Shown one piece after another: positions 33,597 to 42,694 of a DNA stretch of 64,000 bases (the first letter of the stretch is position 1; the number at the start of each line of letters is the position of its first letter). The translations under genes and the position numbers were made by a program. The stretch covers positions 335 to 64,334 of the forward strand of contig NZ_FXUT01000003.1 in NCBI RefSeq assembly GCF_900183385.1, given 5' to 3'. The notes under the pieces are model-generated. The model made no database searches. It had not been told where the DNA came from and was given only the letters and a program-made list of their open reading frames with translations. The stretch comes from Listeria costaricensis (GTDB lineage: Bacteria; Bacillota; Bacilli; Lactobacillales; Listeriaceae).

Positions 33597-33734
33597 TCGC
33601 TCTAACCTCTTCTTTTACGAGTAAAATACTGGTTAATTGTGTCCATTTTCTTACAATTTGGCATCTATATTGTTTCTATCTTAGAGATGTGCTAGGTTTA
33701 AGAGGAATCGATTTATCATGTAGGAGGGAACAGG

Positions 33735-34853
33735 ATGAAGAAAAAAGGGTTATTAATCGCCATGCTTTTCAGCTTGGTGATGATTCTTGCGGCATGTGGG
33801 GAGTCGGCGCAGGAAAAATTTATCGCTGCTTTTGACAGCAGTAACGAACTACCAGATCAAAGTACACAAAAGGTCACGCTCAAAATGGACGAATTAGGTT
33901 TTACTGGTATGGAAGCTTCCGATAAAACGACAGCGGATATGTTGAAAGACATGTCATTCAGCGCACAAATTTCGACAGATAAAAAAGCTGAACGTTCTGA
34001 AGCTGAATTATCACTTGGTTCCAAAGGACTGATTCAGTTTACAGCCGGGCTGGACGTTTTGACCAATGATAAAACAGGCGAGGCGTATATCGCGTTAAAA
34101 GATCTGGTTGAGCCGGATGACAATTTGAAGACACTGCTTGACCAAGCAACAAATGGTGCCTATTCAGAAGTCATTGCCGAACATCCCGATCTGAAAAATA
34201 AATATCTCAGTAGCTCAGAGCTTGCAAGTCTATCGGGAACAGAGACGGAGCCAGTATCGGATTCCGTACTGAAGGCGAGCGAAGATTTACGCAAACAAAT
34301 GCTTACCATGATGAAGGACTATTTCGGCAAGTTTGAAGAAGATCGTTTTACAGAGGACGATAATGGTGTCATTTCCGTGACGCTGAATAAAGCCGATGCA
34401 GTGTCCTTTACAGAAGAGCTTGAGAAATTTTTTGCCAAAGACAGTGTGAAAAAAGATATGAAAACGATCCTCGAATCACAAGGGGCAGTGACAGATTTCA
34501 ATACCGAGTATCAAAATATCATTGATGGCCTGAAAGAAGCGAACAAAGCACTCAAAGAAAACAAATCCACCAATGCCAAAATCAAAGTGGAACTAACACC
34601 AGATAAGGATAAGGGCTTCAAGAAAGTCAATATCAAAACGAACATTTCTGACAAAAAAGATTCTTCTCTAGCAGTCGGATTCACCATGAGCGTTGAAAAT
34701 CTGGACTACCAAAAAGTAGCCGACCTACCAAAAGACGACCAAATTTTGTCTAATGATGAATTCCAACAAATCGTACAGGAAGTCGTCATCAAAATGATTT
34801 ACGGCGGCGATCTTGACACAAGCCAATATGATTTCAGTGGAACTGGGATTTGA
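33735..34853 (+). CDS. Lipoprotein of unknown function (372 aa)
   Basis: The N-terminus is a lipoprotein signal with lipobox MILAAC (Cys21) behind TAGGAGG. The mature part is long, acidic and rich in Lys, Asp and Glu. Alternating hydrophobic and charged stretches such as AELSLGSKGLIQFTAGLDVL suggest a repeated beta-sheet domain like DUF6612/LolA-fold lipoproteins. This comparison is weak. It is not linked to a transporter. The 208-bp gap before it holds only the terminator and a small TTTTAC/GTAAAA hairpin (33613-33626). Confidence 0.72.
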   Translation: MKKKGLLIAMLFSLVMILAACGESAQEKFIAAFDSSNELPDQSTQKVTLKMDELGFTGMEASDKTTADMLKDMSFSAQISTDKKAERSEAELSLGSKGLIQFTAGLDVLTNDKTGEAYIALKDLVEPDDNLKTLLDQATNGAYSEVIAEHPDLKNKYLSSSELASLSGTETEPVSDSVLKASEDLRKQMLTMMKDYFGKFEEDRFTEDDNGVISVTLNKADAVSFTEELEKFFAKDSVKKDMKTILESQGAVTDFNTEYQNIIDGLKEANKALKENKSTNAKIKVELTPDKDKGFKKVNIKTNISDKKDSSLAVGFTMSVENLDYQKVADLPKDDQILSNDEFQQIVQEVVIKMIYGGDLDTSQYDFSGTGI

Positions 34854-34867
34854 TTCATCCAACTCCA

Positions 34868-34924
34868 TAAAAAGAAAGACGCCGAGAAGTGCTGGTAATA
34901 CACACTTTGTAGGTGTCTTTTTGT
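34868..34924 (+). terminator. Two-tier terminator
   Basis: AAAGACGCC (34875-34883) pairs with GGTGTCTTT (34912-34920), with inner AAGTG/CACTT hairpin and a T-run. Confidence 0.7.
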
Positions 34925-35013
34925 GTTTGACTGTCTTTTGACTAGAGAGATGAGAATAGATTTAACGTATTTGGAAAAGGTAAGCTGATTAATTTTTGAT
35001 GATTCATTAGTCT

Positions 35014-35364
35014 TTGTGTGGAGTAATTTTACTTACATGCTTTTATCTATCTTTTTCAGCAATGAGAGGAAGAGCTGGATCAGGGATAAATGGAAAATAT
35101 AATATAGCAAAATCATATGGAATTGATGTAGAAAACTTGAAATTCAGCAAGACTGTTCAGAGTCATACTGGTAGACCCTATCAAGATTCAAAATTACTTA
35201 TAAATGAAATTATTGAAAGCACAGTTCCGATGCCAGATCCTCGTGGAACGGGTGCTTTATCTTGGACAGTCAAAGGAACTTTTAATGGGAGCAAAGGAAC
35301 ATATGAATTAATTATTGACCCCAAAAGCAATACGGTTTGGCATTTTGTATTTAAATCTCAATAA
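35014..35364 (+). pseudogene. Orphan toxin C-terminal domain (polymorphic-toxin type), 5' truncated
   Basis: The frame has no proper start: a TTG at 35014 and an ATG at 35062 both lack ribosome sites. The last 90 residues look like a toxin tip of RHS/WapA/LXG-type proteins: FSKTVQSHTGRPY, DSKLLINEII, PDPRGTGALSWTV and GTYELIIDPKSNTVWHF. The catalytic activity is unknown to me. The delivery part is missing. A short frame at 34950-34988 (MRIDLTYLEKVS, then stop) may be a scrap of an N-terminal domain. The following gene is probably its immunity partner. The DNA is AT-rich and foreign-looking. Confidence 0.6.
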
Positions 35365-35379
35365 CAAAGGAGAATTAAA

Positions 35380-35856
35380 GTGAAAGAAATAGAAAGTAAG
35401 ATGATTTATGAATTCGAAAATCATAGTTTATATTATGAAGGAAAGATAGATGAGACACCAACTTTTTCGTTAATGGTAGATACTCTTGAATTAGAAATTG
35501 ATAAAAAGAATGGACGTCTTCTAAGCATACAGGGATTTTTACCGCTTGTGAATGCTATTCATACGACAATTCTTATGAAGGATTATGAAGAGGGAAGCTT
35601 CTATTTGGAAAAAGACCATATAGATTGGTATCAAGAAAACCAAGTGTATGATCTTCTAAGTAAGATTCCCGAAATACAAGAATATTTTGCTCCCTTAATT
35701 ATCAAATATGATGAGGAAAAAGGAATTATCCAATTAGGAACAGATTTAGATGTACAGGATATATTAACTAAAGTAAATGAAAATATCTTTTGTGGAACAG
35801 ATGAATATATGAAACTTAAATGTATTTATGTGGTACCCTCGGAATTTAGAAGTTAA
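35380..35856 (+). CDS. Probable immunity protein to the adjacent toxin domain
   Basis: The 158-residue acidic protein begins at GTG behind AAAGGAG, only 15 bp after the toxin frame. It has no signal peptide or membrane helix and should be cytoplasmic. I do not recognise its family. Size, acidity, spacing and position match immunity genes that directly follow toxin tips. Its good ribosome site and intact frame contrast with the broken toxin gene, which suggests that immunity is still kept. Alternatively it is an unrelated passenger. Confidence 0.6.
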   Translation: MKEIESKMIYEFENHSLYYEGKIDETPTFSLMVDTLELEIDKKNGRLLSIQGFLPLVNAIHTTILMKDYEEGSFYLEKDHIDWYQENQVYDLLSKIPEIQEYFAPLIIKYDEEKGIIQLGTDLDVQDILTKVNENIFCGTDEYMKLKCIYVVPSEFRS

Positions 35857-35908
35857 TTTCTTTAGAGATAGATGAAAAATTCCTATATTAAAAGAGAATA
35901 ATTTGGAA

Positions 35909-35959
35909 GGTAAATAAGAAAGGAAAAGTCGTCCTATAGATTTTCTTTTCTTATTTACC
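35909..35959. repeat. 19-bp inverted repeat after the immunity gene
   Basis: The arms 35909-35927 and 35941-35959 pair at 18 of 19 positions plus one G-T pair, with a 13-nt loop. No T-run follows, so it is a long hairpin rather than a standard terminator. Confidence 0.6.
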
Positions 35960-35980
35960 ATAATAAAGAAACCTCCATCC

Positions 35981-36017
35981 AGCCAAAATCTCTAATAAAC
36001 GGGTTTCGGCTTTTTTA
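35981..36017 (+). terminator. Short terminator before the t6A operon
   Basis: AGCCAAA pairs with TTTCGGCT allowing one bulge, followed by TTTTTT. Confidence 0.55.
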
Positions 36018-36031
36018 TGCACTTGCTTTTA

Positions 36032-36060
36032 TTCAACTATCCCGCGCTTTATGGTATGAT
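36032..36060 (+). promoter_or_regulatory. Likely promoter of tsaE-tsaB-rimI-tsaD
   Basis: TTCAAC (36032-36037), 17-bp spacer, TATGAT (36055-36060). Confidence 0.45.
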
Positions 36061-36091
36061 ATGGGAAGAAAATAATGGATAGGTGAAGAAA

Positions 36092-36553
36092 ATGAAGTGG
36101 AACAAAGCGACAAGCGGTGAGCAGGAAACAACGGCGATTGCCGAAAAAATCGGGCAGCATTTACAGGCAGGCGATATTATCTTGCTTGAAGGAGATCTTG
36201 GGGCAGGGAAAACCACTTTTACAAAAGGACTCGCTAAAGGGCTGGATATCGAGCAGATGGTCAAAAGTCCGACGTTTACCATCGTTCGCGAGTATAAACG
36301 CGGCAGGCTCCCGCTTTATCATATGGATGTTTACCGACTGGAAGAACTGGGCGGTGACGAACTGGGCTTTGAAGAATATCTCGACGGGAATGGCGTCACA
36401 GTGATCGAATGGGCACAGTTTATCGCCGACCTTTTACCAGATGAATTCTTGAAAATCACGATCAGCCGAACAGGCGACACAACCAGAGAGCTTGAATTTG
36501 ATGCACACGGGGCGCATTATCGCCAACTCGTAACGGAGGTTTTGGAAAAATGA
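36092..36553 (+). CDS. tsaE: tRNA t6A biosynthesis ATPase TsaE
   Basis: ATG 36092 behind AGGTGA is preferred to the GTG at 36083. The 153-residue ATPase has Walker A LEGDLGAGKTTFTKG and the family motifs KSPTFTIVREY and YHMDVYRLE. With TsaB and TsaD it supports transfer of threonylcarbamoyl to A37 of ANN-decoding tRNAs. It overlaps tsaB by 4 bp. The tsaE-tsaB-rimI-tsaD order is the common Firmicute arrangement. Confidence 0.93.
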   Translation: MKWNKATSGEQETTAIAEKIGQHLQAGDIILLEGDLGAGKTTFTKGLAKGLDIEQMVKSPTFTIVREYKRGRLPLYHMDVYRLEELGGDELGFEEYLDGNGVTVIEWAQFIADLLPDEFLKITISRTGDTTRELEFDAHGAHYRQLVTEVLEK

Positions 36554-37242
36554 TACTTGGGATTGATACCTCAACAGACACCATGTCGATCGCCCTTTAC
36601 CAAGAGGGGACGATTTTAGGGGAATACACAACGAATCTAAAGAAGAATCACAGTGTGCGACTGCTTCCAGCGATCCAAACATTACTGGAAGAATGCGGCG
36701 CCACGCCTCGTGATTTAACAAAAATAGCTGTTAGCGAAGGACCCGGCTCTTATACTGGACTGAGAATCGGGGTGACGGCTGCAAAAACACTTGCCTGGGA
36801 TTTGGACATTCCGCTGGTGGGCATCTCGTCATTAGAGGTGCTGGCTGCATCTGGTCGCTATTTTAATGGGAAGATCGTTCCGCTGATGGATGCGCGTCGA
36901 GGAAATGTCTATGCCGGCGTATATGAAACAGCAGCGAGCGGTCTAGCGAGTGTCCACGCAGATCAACATATTTCGCTTGAAGAACTTCTTGCTTATTTGG
37001 AGGAAAAGAAACAGCCGGTCCTTTTCATCGGGCAATTGTCCGCCGCTTTCCGTGAACAAATCATAGCGGCGCTTGGTGAACGGGCGACTCTGTCCGAACC
37101 GCCATACGCCTACGCCCGGGCAGGCACCTTAACTTGGCTGGCCGAGCAGAAAGCAGGCGTTCCAGTCCATACTTTTGTACCGACCTATCTCAAACTGGCG
37201 GAAGCAGAAAGTAAATGGCTTGAAGCGAGGAAAGAATCATGA
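36550..37242 (+). CDS. tsaB: t6A complex subunit TsaB
   Basis: The 230-residue protein has an ASKHA fold start MILGIDTSTDTMSIALY and the family stretch VSEGPGSYTGLRIG. TsaB is an inactive paralogue of TsaD that scaffolds the TsaB-TsaD-TsaE complex. Start ATGA overlaps the tsaE stop, and its own stop overlaps rimI by 4 bp, so translation is coupled. Confidence 0.93.
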   Translation: MILGIDTSTDTMSIALYQEGTILGEYTTNLKKNHSVRLLPAIQTLLEECGATPRDLTKIAVSEGPGSYTGLRIGVTAAKTLAWDLDIPLVGISSLEVLAASGRYFNGKIVPLMDARRGNVYAGVYETAASGLASVHADQHISLEELLAYLEEKKQPVLFIGQLSAAFREQIIAALGERATLSEPPYAYARAGTLTWLAEQKAGVPVHTFVPTYLKLAEAESKWLEARKES

Positions 37243-37685
37243 GTTTTTCTTTCCGTGAAGCCGGACTTGCGGATGCTTCGGAACTTGCCACAATCGAGCG
37301 GCTCGTCTTTTCGACTCCGTGGACAGAAGCGGCCTTTCAAAGTGAATTTGAAACCAACGAATATGCGCACTATTTGCTGCTCGAACGTGACGGCGAAATC
37401 GTCGGCTATGCAGGCATTTGGCGCGTGCTGGACGAAGGGCATATTACCAATATCGCCGTGAAACCGGACTATCAGGGACAGCATCTTGGCGAAGCGCTTT
37501 TACGAGAACTGTTGCGCGAAGCATCCGAACAGGGCGTTTTACGCGTCACACTTGAAGTCCGCGTTTCCAATACAAGGGCACAAAATCTTTATCGCAAATT
37601 AAATTTTCAAAATGGAGCGCTCCGCAGACGGTACTATCCGGATAATGCGGAAGATGCGCTGGTAATGTGGGTGGATTTATCATGA
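37239..37685 (+). CDS. rimI: Ribosomal protein S18-alanine N-acetyltransferase RimI
   Basis: The 148-residue GNAT enzyme has the acetyl-CoA loop [18 protein letters not shown] and the RimI-type [19 protein letters not shown]. RimI acetylates the N-terminal alanine of ribosomal protein S18. Four-bp overlaps on both sides tie it to tsaB and tsaD. Confidence 0.9.
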   Translation: MSFSFREAGLADASELATIERLVFSTPWTEAAFQSEFETNEYAHYLLLERDGEIVGYAGIWRVLDEGHITNIAVKPDYQGQHLGEALLRELLREASEQGVLRVTLEVRVSNTRAQNLYRKLNFQNGALRRRYYPDNAEDALVMWVDLS

Positions 37686-38707
37686 CAAAAAAACAAACCT
37701 TGCTGCTCGGAATCGAATCCAGCTGTGATGAAACAGCTGCTGCGGTTGTCAAAAACGGGCGCGAAATTATATCAAATGTGGTTGCTTCTCAAATCGAAAG
37801 CCACAAGCGCTTCGGCGGTGTCGTACCGGAAATTGCCTCGCGTCACCATGTCGAACAAATCACACTGGTTATTGAAGAAGCACTAGAGCAGGCAGAAGTC
37901 GAGCTGGACGATCTGGATGCCATTGCCGTTACAGAAGGTCCAGGACTCGTCGGCGCACTGCTTATCGGTGTCAATGCGGCCAAAACACTTGCTTTCTCGC
38001 ACAATTTACCGCTTATCGGGGTCCATCATATCGCCGGACACATCTATGCCAACCGGTTTGAAAAAGAGATGGTTTTCCCACTACTTGCACTCGTTGTCAG
38101 CGGTGGGCATACGGAACTCGTATTGATGCGCGGGCACAACCAGTTTGAAATTATCGGAGAAACGCGTGATGATGCAGCTGGCGAGGCTTACGACAAGGTG
38201 GCACGGTCGCTCGGGCTGTCTTATCCTGGCGGCGTTCAGATCGATCGGCTGGCGAAAGAAGGGGAGGACACGTTCCATTTCCCGCGGGCCATGATCGACG
38301 ACCCCAGCTATGATTTCAGTTTTAGCGGTCTAAAGTCAGCCTTTATCAATCAGCTGCACAATATGCGCCAGAAAAATCTCGAACCGAATCCCGCCGATAT
38401 GGCAGCCAGCTTCCAGGCAAGCGTCGTCGATGTCCTCGTGACCAAAACGATTCGTGCCGCTAAAGAGTATCAGGTGAAGCAGCTCCTTCTAGCAGGCGGT
38501 GTCGCAGCCAATCAAGGACTCCGTGCAGCCCTCATCCAAGAAGCAGAAACCGAACTCCCAAATGTCGAGCTGCTCATCCCGCCGCTTTCACTTTGCGGTG
38601 ACAACGCGGCCATGATCGCCGCTGCCGGCACAGCCTCCTTTAAAGAAGGCAAACGGTCGAGCCTCGCCATGAATGCCGAACCCGGCCTGCTGTTCGATGA
38701 CATCTAA
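37682..38707 (+). CDS. tsaD: tRNA threonylcarbamoyladenosine synthase TsaD
   Basis: The start is ATG 37682 inside the rimI stop; a frame extension to 37667 is not needed. The 341-residue protein has [15 protein letters not shown], the iron-binding HHIAGH and [10 protein letters not shown], and [10 protein letters not shown] near the end. It is the catalytic subunit that transfers threonylcarbamoyl to tRNA. A bidirectional terminator ends the operon. Confidence 0.95.
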   Translation: MTKKQTLLLGIESSCDETAAAVVKNGREIISNVVASQIESHKRFGGVVPEIASRHHVEQITLVIEEALEQAEVELDDLDAIAVTEGPGLVGALLIGVNAAKTLAFSHNLPLIGVHHIAGHIYANRFEKEMVFPLLALVVSGGHTELVLMRGHNQFEIIGETRDDAAGEAYDKVARSLGLSYPGGVQIDRLAKEGEDTFHFPRAMIDDPSYDFSFSGLKSAFINQLHNMRQKNLEPNPADMAASFQASVVDVLVTKTIRAAKEYQVKQLLLAGGVAANQGLRAALIQEAETELPNVELLIPPLSLCGDNAAMIAAAGTASFKEGKRSSLAMNAEPGLLFDDI

Positions 38708-38777
38708 AAAAACACCCCATAGATGGAGCGCTTTTGCCAAGTCCGGCCAAGCCCTTCAAATCTATGGGGTATTTTTT
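38708..38777. terminator. Bidirectional terminator between tsaD and the ABC-F gene
   Basis: ACACCCCATAGAT pairs with ATCTATGGGGT; an inner GCTT/AAGC hairpin sits in the loop; A- and T-runs flank the stem. Confidence 0.85.
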
Positions 38778-38781
38778 ATTC

Positions 38782-40737
38782 TCAGGAAAGCTCTTCCAGT
38801 TCCTCGCTGACAATCGTCCAATCCTCCATCAGCGCGCCAGAAGCCTCCTTCAAAACATCCAGCTCCTCGGTGATCGCATAGCTCTTTTCGTGATCATTAA
38901 AAACCTCCGGAAGCGTCAACTGTTCTTCCAACTGGCCGATTTTGGCATCCGTTTCTTCCATCTGGAGTTCCAACTCTTCCAATTTCCGCGTCAGTTTCCG
39001 AACCTGCTTTTGCGCCTCCTTGCTCTCTTTATAGGCCGCTTTGCTCGAGGAAGGCTCCTTTTCAGAAGTCAGCCCAAGCGCCTCCTGTTCTTGCTCCGCC
39101 AGCCGTTTTAGCTCCTCCGCTTCCGCCAATTTTTCCTGATAATAATCATAGTCACCCAAGTAAACCGTCGTTTGCGTTTGACTCAGCTCGACAACTTTGG
39201 TGGCAATTCGGTTGATAAAATAGCGGTCATGGGAAACGAAAAGAATCGTCCCCTCAAAGTCGATCAGCGCCGCTTCGAGGACCTCCTTACTTTCAATATC
39301 CAGGTGGTTGGTCGGCTCGTCAAGAATCAGGACATTCGCGCCAAGTAAGGTCAGTTTGGCCAGTGCCAACCGGGCTTTTTCACCGCCGCTTAACGAGTGG
39401 ACAATCTTGAGCACATCATCATCGGAAAACAGAAAGTTGCCAAGCGTCGTCCGAATTTCCTGCTCCGTTCGTTCCGGATAATCATCCCAAAGCTCCTGCA
39501 AGACCGTTTTCCCCGATGTCAATTTGGCCTGCTCCTGATCGTAGTAGCCAATCTGGACACCCGTTCCAAAGGTAAAACTGCCCGCCTGTACCGGCAAGTC
39601 ACCCGTCAGCGTCTTGAGCAGCGTCGATTTGCCAATTCCATTCGGGCCGACAAGCGCAATACTGTCACCGCGGCTGATAGAAAAACGGATATTTGTCGCG
39701 ATTTCCGGCCGGTCCGAATAGCCGATCGTGAGGTCCTGCACCGCCAGAACATCCTTCCCAGTCGGGCGCTCAAAACGAAAGCCAAAACGCGCCGCCTTTT
39801 CATCCCCTTGCGGTCGGTCAAGACGCTCCATCCTGTCGAGCTGCTTCCGCCGGCTTTGAGCCCGCTTGGTCGTCGAGGCCCGCACAATGTTGCGCGCTAC
39901 AAAATCCTCTAGTTTGGCAATCTTGGTCTGTTGCTTATCGAATTCCTTCCATTCCTGCTCCAATTTGGCTTTTTTCTGCTCTAAGAAGCGGCTGTAATTG
40001 CCCACATAGTGATCAATTTTATGGCGGCTGATTTCATATACCTGATTGGCCACCTTGTCCAAAAAGTAACGGTCATGCGAGACGATCAAAAGGGCACCGT
40101 CATAGTTTTGCAAATAGGTCTCCAGCCAGCGTAGCGTCTCAATGTCCAAATGGTTGGTCGGCTCATCGAGAATCAGCACATCCTGCTTGGAAAGAAGTAG
40201 CTTGGCCAGTGCCAGTCGCGTCTTCTGTCCACCGCTTAGTGAGGCGATCAGCTTATCAAAATCCGCCTGATAGAACCGCAAGCCATGCAAGACCGAACGA
40301 ATTTCCGCCTCGTACTGATAGCCGCCAAGTTCTTTAAACCGATGCTGCATCTCGTCATACGTCGTAAGGATTTGCTGATAGGCCTCCGGTGAGTCATACA
40401 ACGCGTGATCACCCAGACGCTCCTCCACCTTCCGCAATTCCCGTTCCATCTGCCGTAAAGAATCAAAAACCGTCAGCATTTCATTCCAAATCGTCCGGCT
40501 GGATTCAAGCCCCGTATTTTGCGCCAGATAGCCAATCTCAACCTGCTTTGGCTTTGAAATCAGGCCGCTGTCATAGCTCATCTGTCCAGCAATAATTTTA
40601 AGAAGTGTCGATTTGCCCGCACCATTGCGCCCAACAAGTGCAATCCGGTCGTTCGTTTTCACTTCCAGTTTAATATTTTCCAAAATCGGCTCTGCACCGA
40701 AGAATTTTGTAATTTGTTGAACCTGCAATAAGATCAT
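38782..40737 (-). CDS. ABC-F family ATPase (YdiF-like)
   Basis: The 651-residue soluble protein has two ATPase domains: Walker A GRNGAGKST (about 36) and GPNGIGKST (about 361), two LSGGQ/LSGGE signatures and two LILDEPTNHLD Walker B motifs. The linker between them is charged and helical, and a coiled-coil C-terminal extension (about 540-651, KKRKLEELELQMEET-like) is present. ABC-F proteins act on ribosomes rather than transporting; this one resembles B. subtilis YdiF, also encoded between rex and tsaD. It diverges from rex. Confidence 0.9.
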   Translation of the reverse strand: MILLQVQQITKFFGAEPILENIKLEVKTNDRIALVGRNGAGKSTLLKIIAGQMSYDSGLISKPKQVEIGYLAQNTGLESSRTIWNEMLTVFDSLRQMERELRKVEERLGDHALYDSPEAYQQILTTYDEMQHRFKELGGYQYEAEIRSVLHGLRFYQADFDKLIASLSGGQKTRLALAKLLLSKQDVLILDEPTNHLDIETLRWLETYLQNYDGALLIVSHDRYFLDKVANQVYEISRHKIDHYVGNYSRFLEQKKAKLEQEWKEFDKQQTKIAKLEDFVARNIVRASTTKRAQSRRKQLDRMERLDRPQGDEKAARFGFRFERPTGKDVLAVQDLTIGYSDRPEIATNIRFSISRGDSIALVGPNGIGKSTLLKTLTGDLPVQAGSFTFGTGVQIGYYDQEQAKLTSGKTVLQELWDDYPERTEQEIRTTLGNFLFSDDDVLKIVHSLSGGEKARLALAKLTLLGANVLILDEPTNHLDIESKEVLEAALIDFEGTILFVSHDRYFINRIATKVVELSQTQTTVYLGDYDYYQEKLAEAEELKRLAEQEQEALGLTSEKEPSSSKAAYKESKEAQKQVRKLTRKLEELELQMEETDAKIGQLEEQLTLPEVFNDHEKSYAITEELDVLKEASGALMEDWTIVSEELEELS

Positions 40738-40836
40738 CGTTTTAAGCTCCTAGTCCTCATTTCATTCTATATATAAGTGTATCGTAAAGGCCGGAAGCTT
40801 GCAATGATCGCACATTCACGAAATCGGGAGCAGGAT

Positions 40837-40983
40837 TGTGAAATAAGCATGTGAAATTAGTAGCAATATTTGTGAATTTAAGTTAAAATTGTTGTAATAG
40901 CTAACGTTAAGTAGCATCTATGCAAAAATTTTAACTGATCAATGAGCAAAAAGATTGTGCATTGCTTGTGAAATGTTTATAGT
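40837..40983 (+). promoter_or_regulatory. rex promoter and TGTGAA(A/T)T half-sites; rest of 40738-41084 gene-free
   Basis: TTGTGC (40955-40960), 17-bp spacer, TATAGT (40978-40983). TGTGAAAT recurs at 40837, 40850 and 40967, and TGTGAATT at 40871, all in the same direction. Rex operators use TTGTGAA halves, so autoregulation is plausible, but no full inverted site is seen. Confidence 0.5.
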
Positions 40984-41084
40984 AAGAAGGCAAGCATGTG
41001 AATGTGAGAACAGCTTTCATTACTTGCATCCATAAGCAATCAAAAGAATTTATTTTTTTAGGAAGAAGGGAAATTGGAGTTATG

Positions 41085-41726
41085 ATGGAAGAAACGACTA
41101 AGATTCCACAAGCTACAGCCAAGCGTTTGCCGCTCTATCACCGCTATTTGAAATATTTACACGAGTCGGGAAAAGAACGTGTTTCATCTGCCGAACTTAG
41201 CGAAGCAGTGAAAGTTGATTCTGCAACGATTCGCCGTGATTTTTCATACTTTGGCGCGCTCGGTAAAAAAGGATACGGCTATAATGTGTCATACATACTG
41301 GATTTCTTCAGTAAAACACTTAGCCAAGATAAACAAACCAATGTTGCGATCGTGGGGGTAGGTAACCTTGGTACAGCGCTATTGCATTACAATTTCATGA
41401 AAAACAACAATATTAAAATCGTCGCTGCATTTGATGTCGATCCGGCAAAAGTGGGGAGCGTTCAGCAGGAAATCCCAATCTACCATTTGAATGACATGGA
41501 AGAGATTTTGCGTGACAATCATGTGGAAGTCGTCATTTTGACCGTTCCTTCTGATGAAGCGCAGGCAACCGTCGACAAGCTACTCGCAGCGGATGTCAAG
41601 GGAATCTTGAACTTTACGCCGGCACGTATCAGCGTACCGAAGCAAGTGCGGGTTCACCATATCGATTTGACAACAGAGCTGCAAACACTGATCTACTTCT
41701 TGGAAAATTATCCGTCCAAAAACTGA
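41085..41726 (+). CDS. rex: Redox-sensing transcriptional repressor Rex
   Basis: The 213-residue protein (ATG 41085, or 41082 with one extra Met; the frame to 40998 has no ribosome site) has a winged helix with [16 protein letters not shown] and [21 protein letters not shown] Rossmann domain with [15 protein letters not shown] follows. Rex senses the NADH/NAD+ ratio and represses fermentation and anaerobic genes. It closely matches B. subtilis Rex as I remember it. It stands alone with a strong terminator. Confidence 0.95.
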   Translation: MEETTKIPQATAKRLPLYHRYLKYLHESGKERVSSAELSEAVKVDSATIRRDFSYFGALGKKGYGYNVSYILDFFSKTLSQDKQTNVAIVGVGNLGTALLHYNFMKNNNIKIVAAFDVDPAKVGSVQQEIPIYHLNDMEEILRDNHVEVVILTVPSDEAQATVDKLLAADVKGILNFTPARISVPKQVRVHHIDLTTELQTLIYFLENYPSKN

Positions 41727-41736
41727 TCATTCACTC

Positions 41737-41770
41737 GATCTTTTCTCTTTTTGAGAAAAGATCTTTTTTT
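41737..41770 (+). terminator. Rho-independent terminator after rex
   Basis: GATCTTTTCTC (41737-41747) pairs perfectly with GAGAAAAGATC (41753-41763), then seven T. Confidence 0.9.
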
Positions 41771-41913
41771 ATGGATTGGGCATGCTGAATTTCGGGTATG
41801 GAAGAGGCAGATAAGCTCATACTTTGGACTGAAAATGGCCTATTCTGATAGAAAAAAGAGAAGTTTCTGTTATAATGGCTTTTAGTTCATCATTAGAATA
41901 GGAGTGAGGGGAA

Positions 41914-42633
41914 ATGTTGAAGCGGCTTAAATGGACGCAGTGGATCGCACTATTTATTTTTGTTTCAATGGGAATTTCGTTTTTTTATACACTTTTTGAA
42001 GTATTCACTGCACCAGTCAAGCAACCAGCCACAGGACCATCTGTGACACTTCGCAGCGATTATCTATTCCTGCTGCTTGAAATTATTTTGGGTATGGCGA
42101 TTCTTGCCTTACCATCCATCCTTGCCAGACGGTTCAAATTTGAGATACCGGGACTTGTGTATATCTTATTTGTCATCTTCCTGTATGGCGCGATTTATCT
42201 GGGGACAATTCAGCAATTCTATTCCATTGTGCCGCACTGGGACAAAATTCTACATATTTTCAGCGGTGCAATGCTCGGGGCGATCGGTTTCTCTTTCATC
42301 AGTATTCTGAATGCCAATGGGAGAGTAGTCAAAGAAATGAAACCTGGCTTCCTAGCTGTTTTCGCGTTCTGCTTTGCCGTCACGCTTGGGGCATTCTGGG
42401 AAGTGTATGAGTATACATTTGACGGGCTCCTCGGTCTAAACATGCAGCGCTACGATACATCAGGAGGAACGCCGCTTGTCGGACGAGCAGTGCTTCAAGA
42501 TACGATGGGAGACATTATTGTCGATATTCTCGGCGCGCTCGCCATTGCGATTATTGGCTATCTGGCCCTTAAAAAAGGCAAGCCATGGATGAAGCAATTT
42601 GAGTTTCACCGGAAAGACTGGAAAAAGAAATAG
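41914..42633 (+). CDS. Multi-pass membrane protein, DUF2238/YjdF-like
   Basis: The 239-residue protein has about six hydrophobic helices. Conserved-looking polar spots HWDKILHIFSGAMLGAIGF, GAFWEVYEYTFDGLLG and DTMGDIIVDILGALA resemble DUF2238 membrane proteins, where His, Glu and Asp lie within helices. Function is unknown. TAGGAGTGAGGGG precedes the ATG. It is flanked by terminators on both sides. Confidence 0.72.
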   Translation: MLKRLKWTQWIALFIFVSMGISFFYTLFEVFTAPVKQPATGPSVTLRSDYLFLLLEIILGMAILALPSILARRFKFEIPGLVYILFVIFLYGAIYLGTIQQFYSIVPHWDKILHIFSGAMLGAIGFSFISILNANGRVVKEMKPGFLAVFAFCFAVTLGAFWEVYEYTFDGLLGLNMQRYDTSGGTPLVGRAVLQDTMGDIIVDILGALAIAIIGYLALKKGKPWMKQFEFHRKDWKKK

Positions 42634-42639
42634 ATACAA

Positions 42640-42694
42640 GAAAAGCCCTTATCAAAAGTGCCGCTTTAAAACGGTTCTTGATAAGGGCTTTTTA
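42640..42694. terminator. Bidirectional two-tier terminator
   Basis: AAAAGCCCTTATCA pairs with TGATAAGGGCTTTT; inner CCG/CGG hairpin. It lies between converging genes. Confidence 0.9.

Noticed and set aside
35014-35061. Hydrophobic stretch before the toxin domain as a signal peptide
   Set aside because: The stretch (ILLTCFYLSFSA) lacks a positively charged start and a ribosome site; it is more likely leftover sequence.
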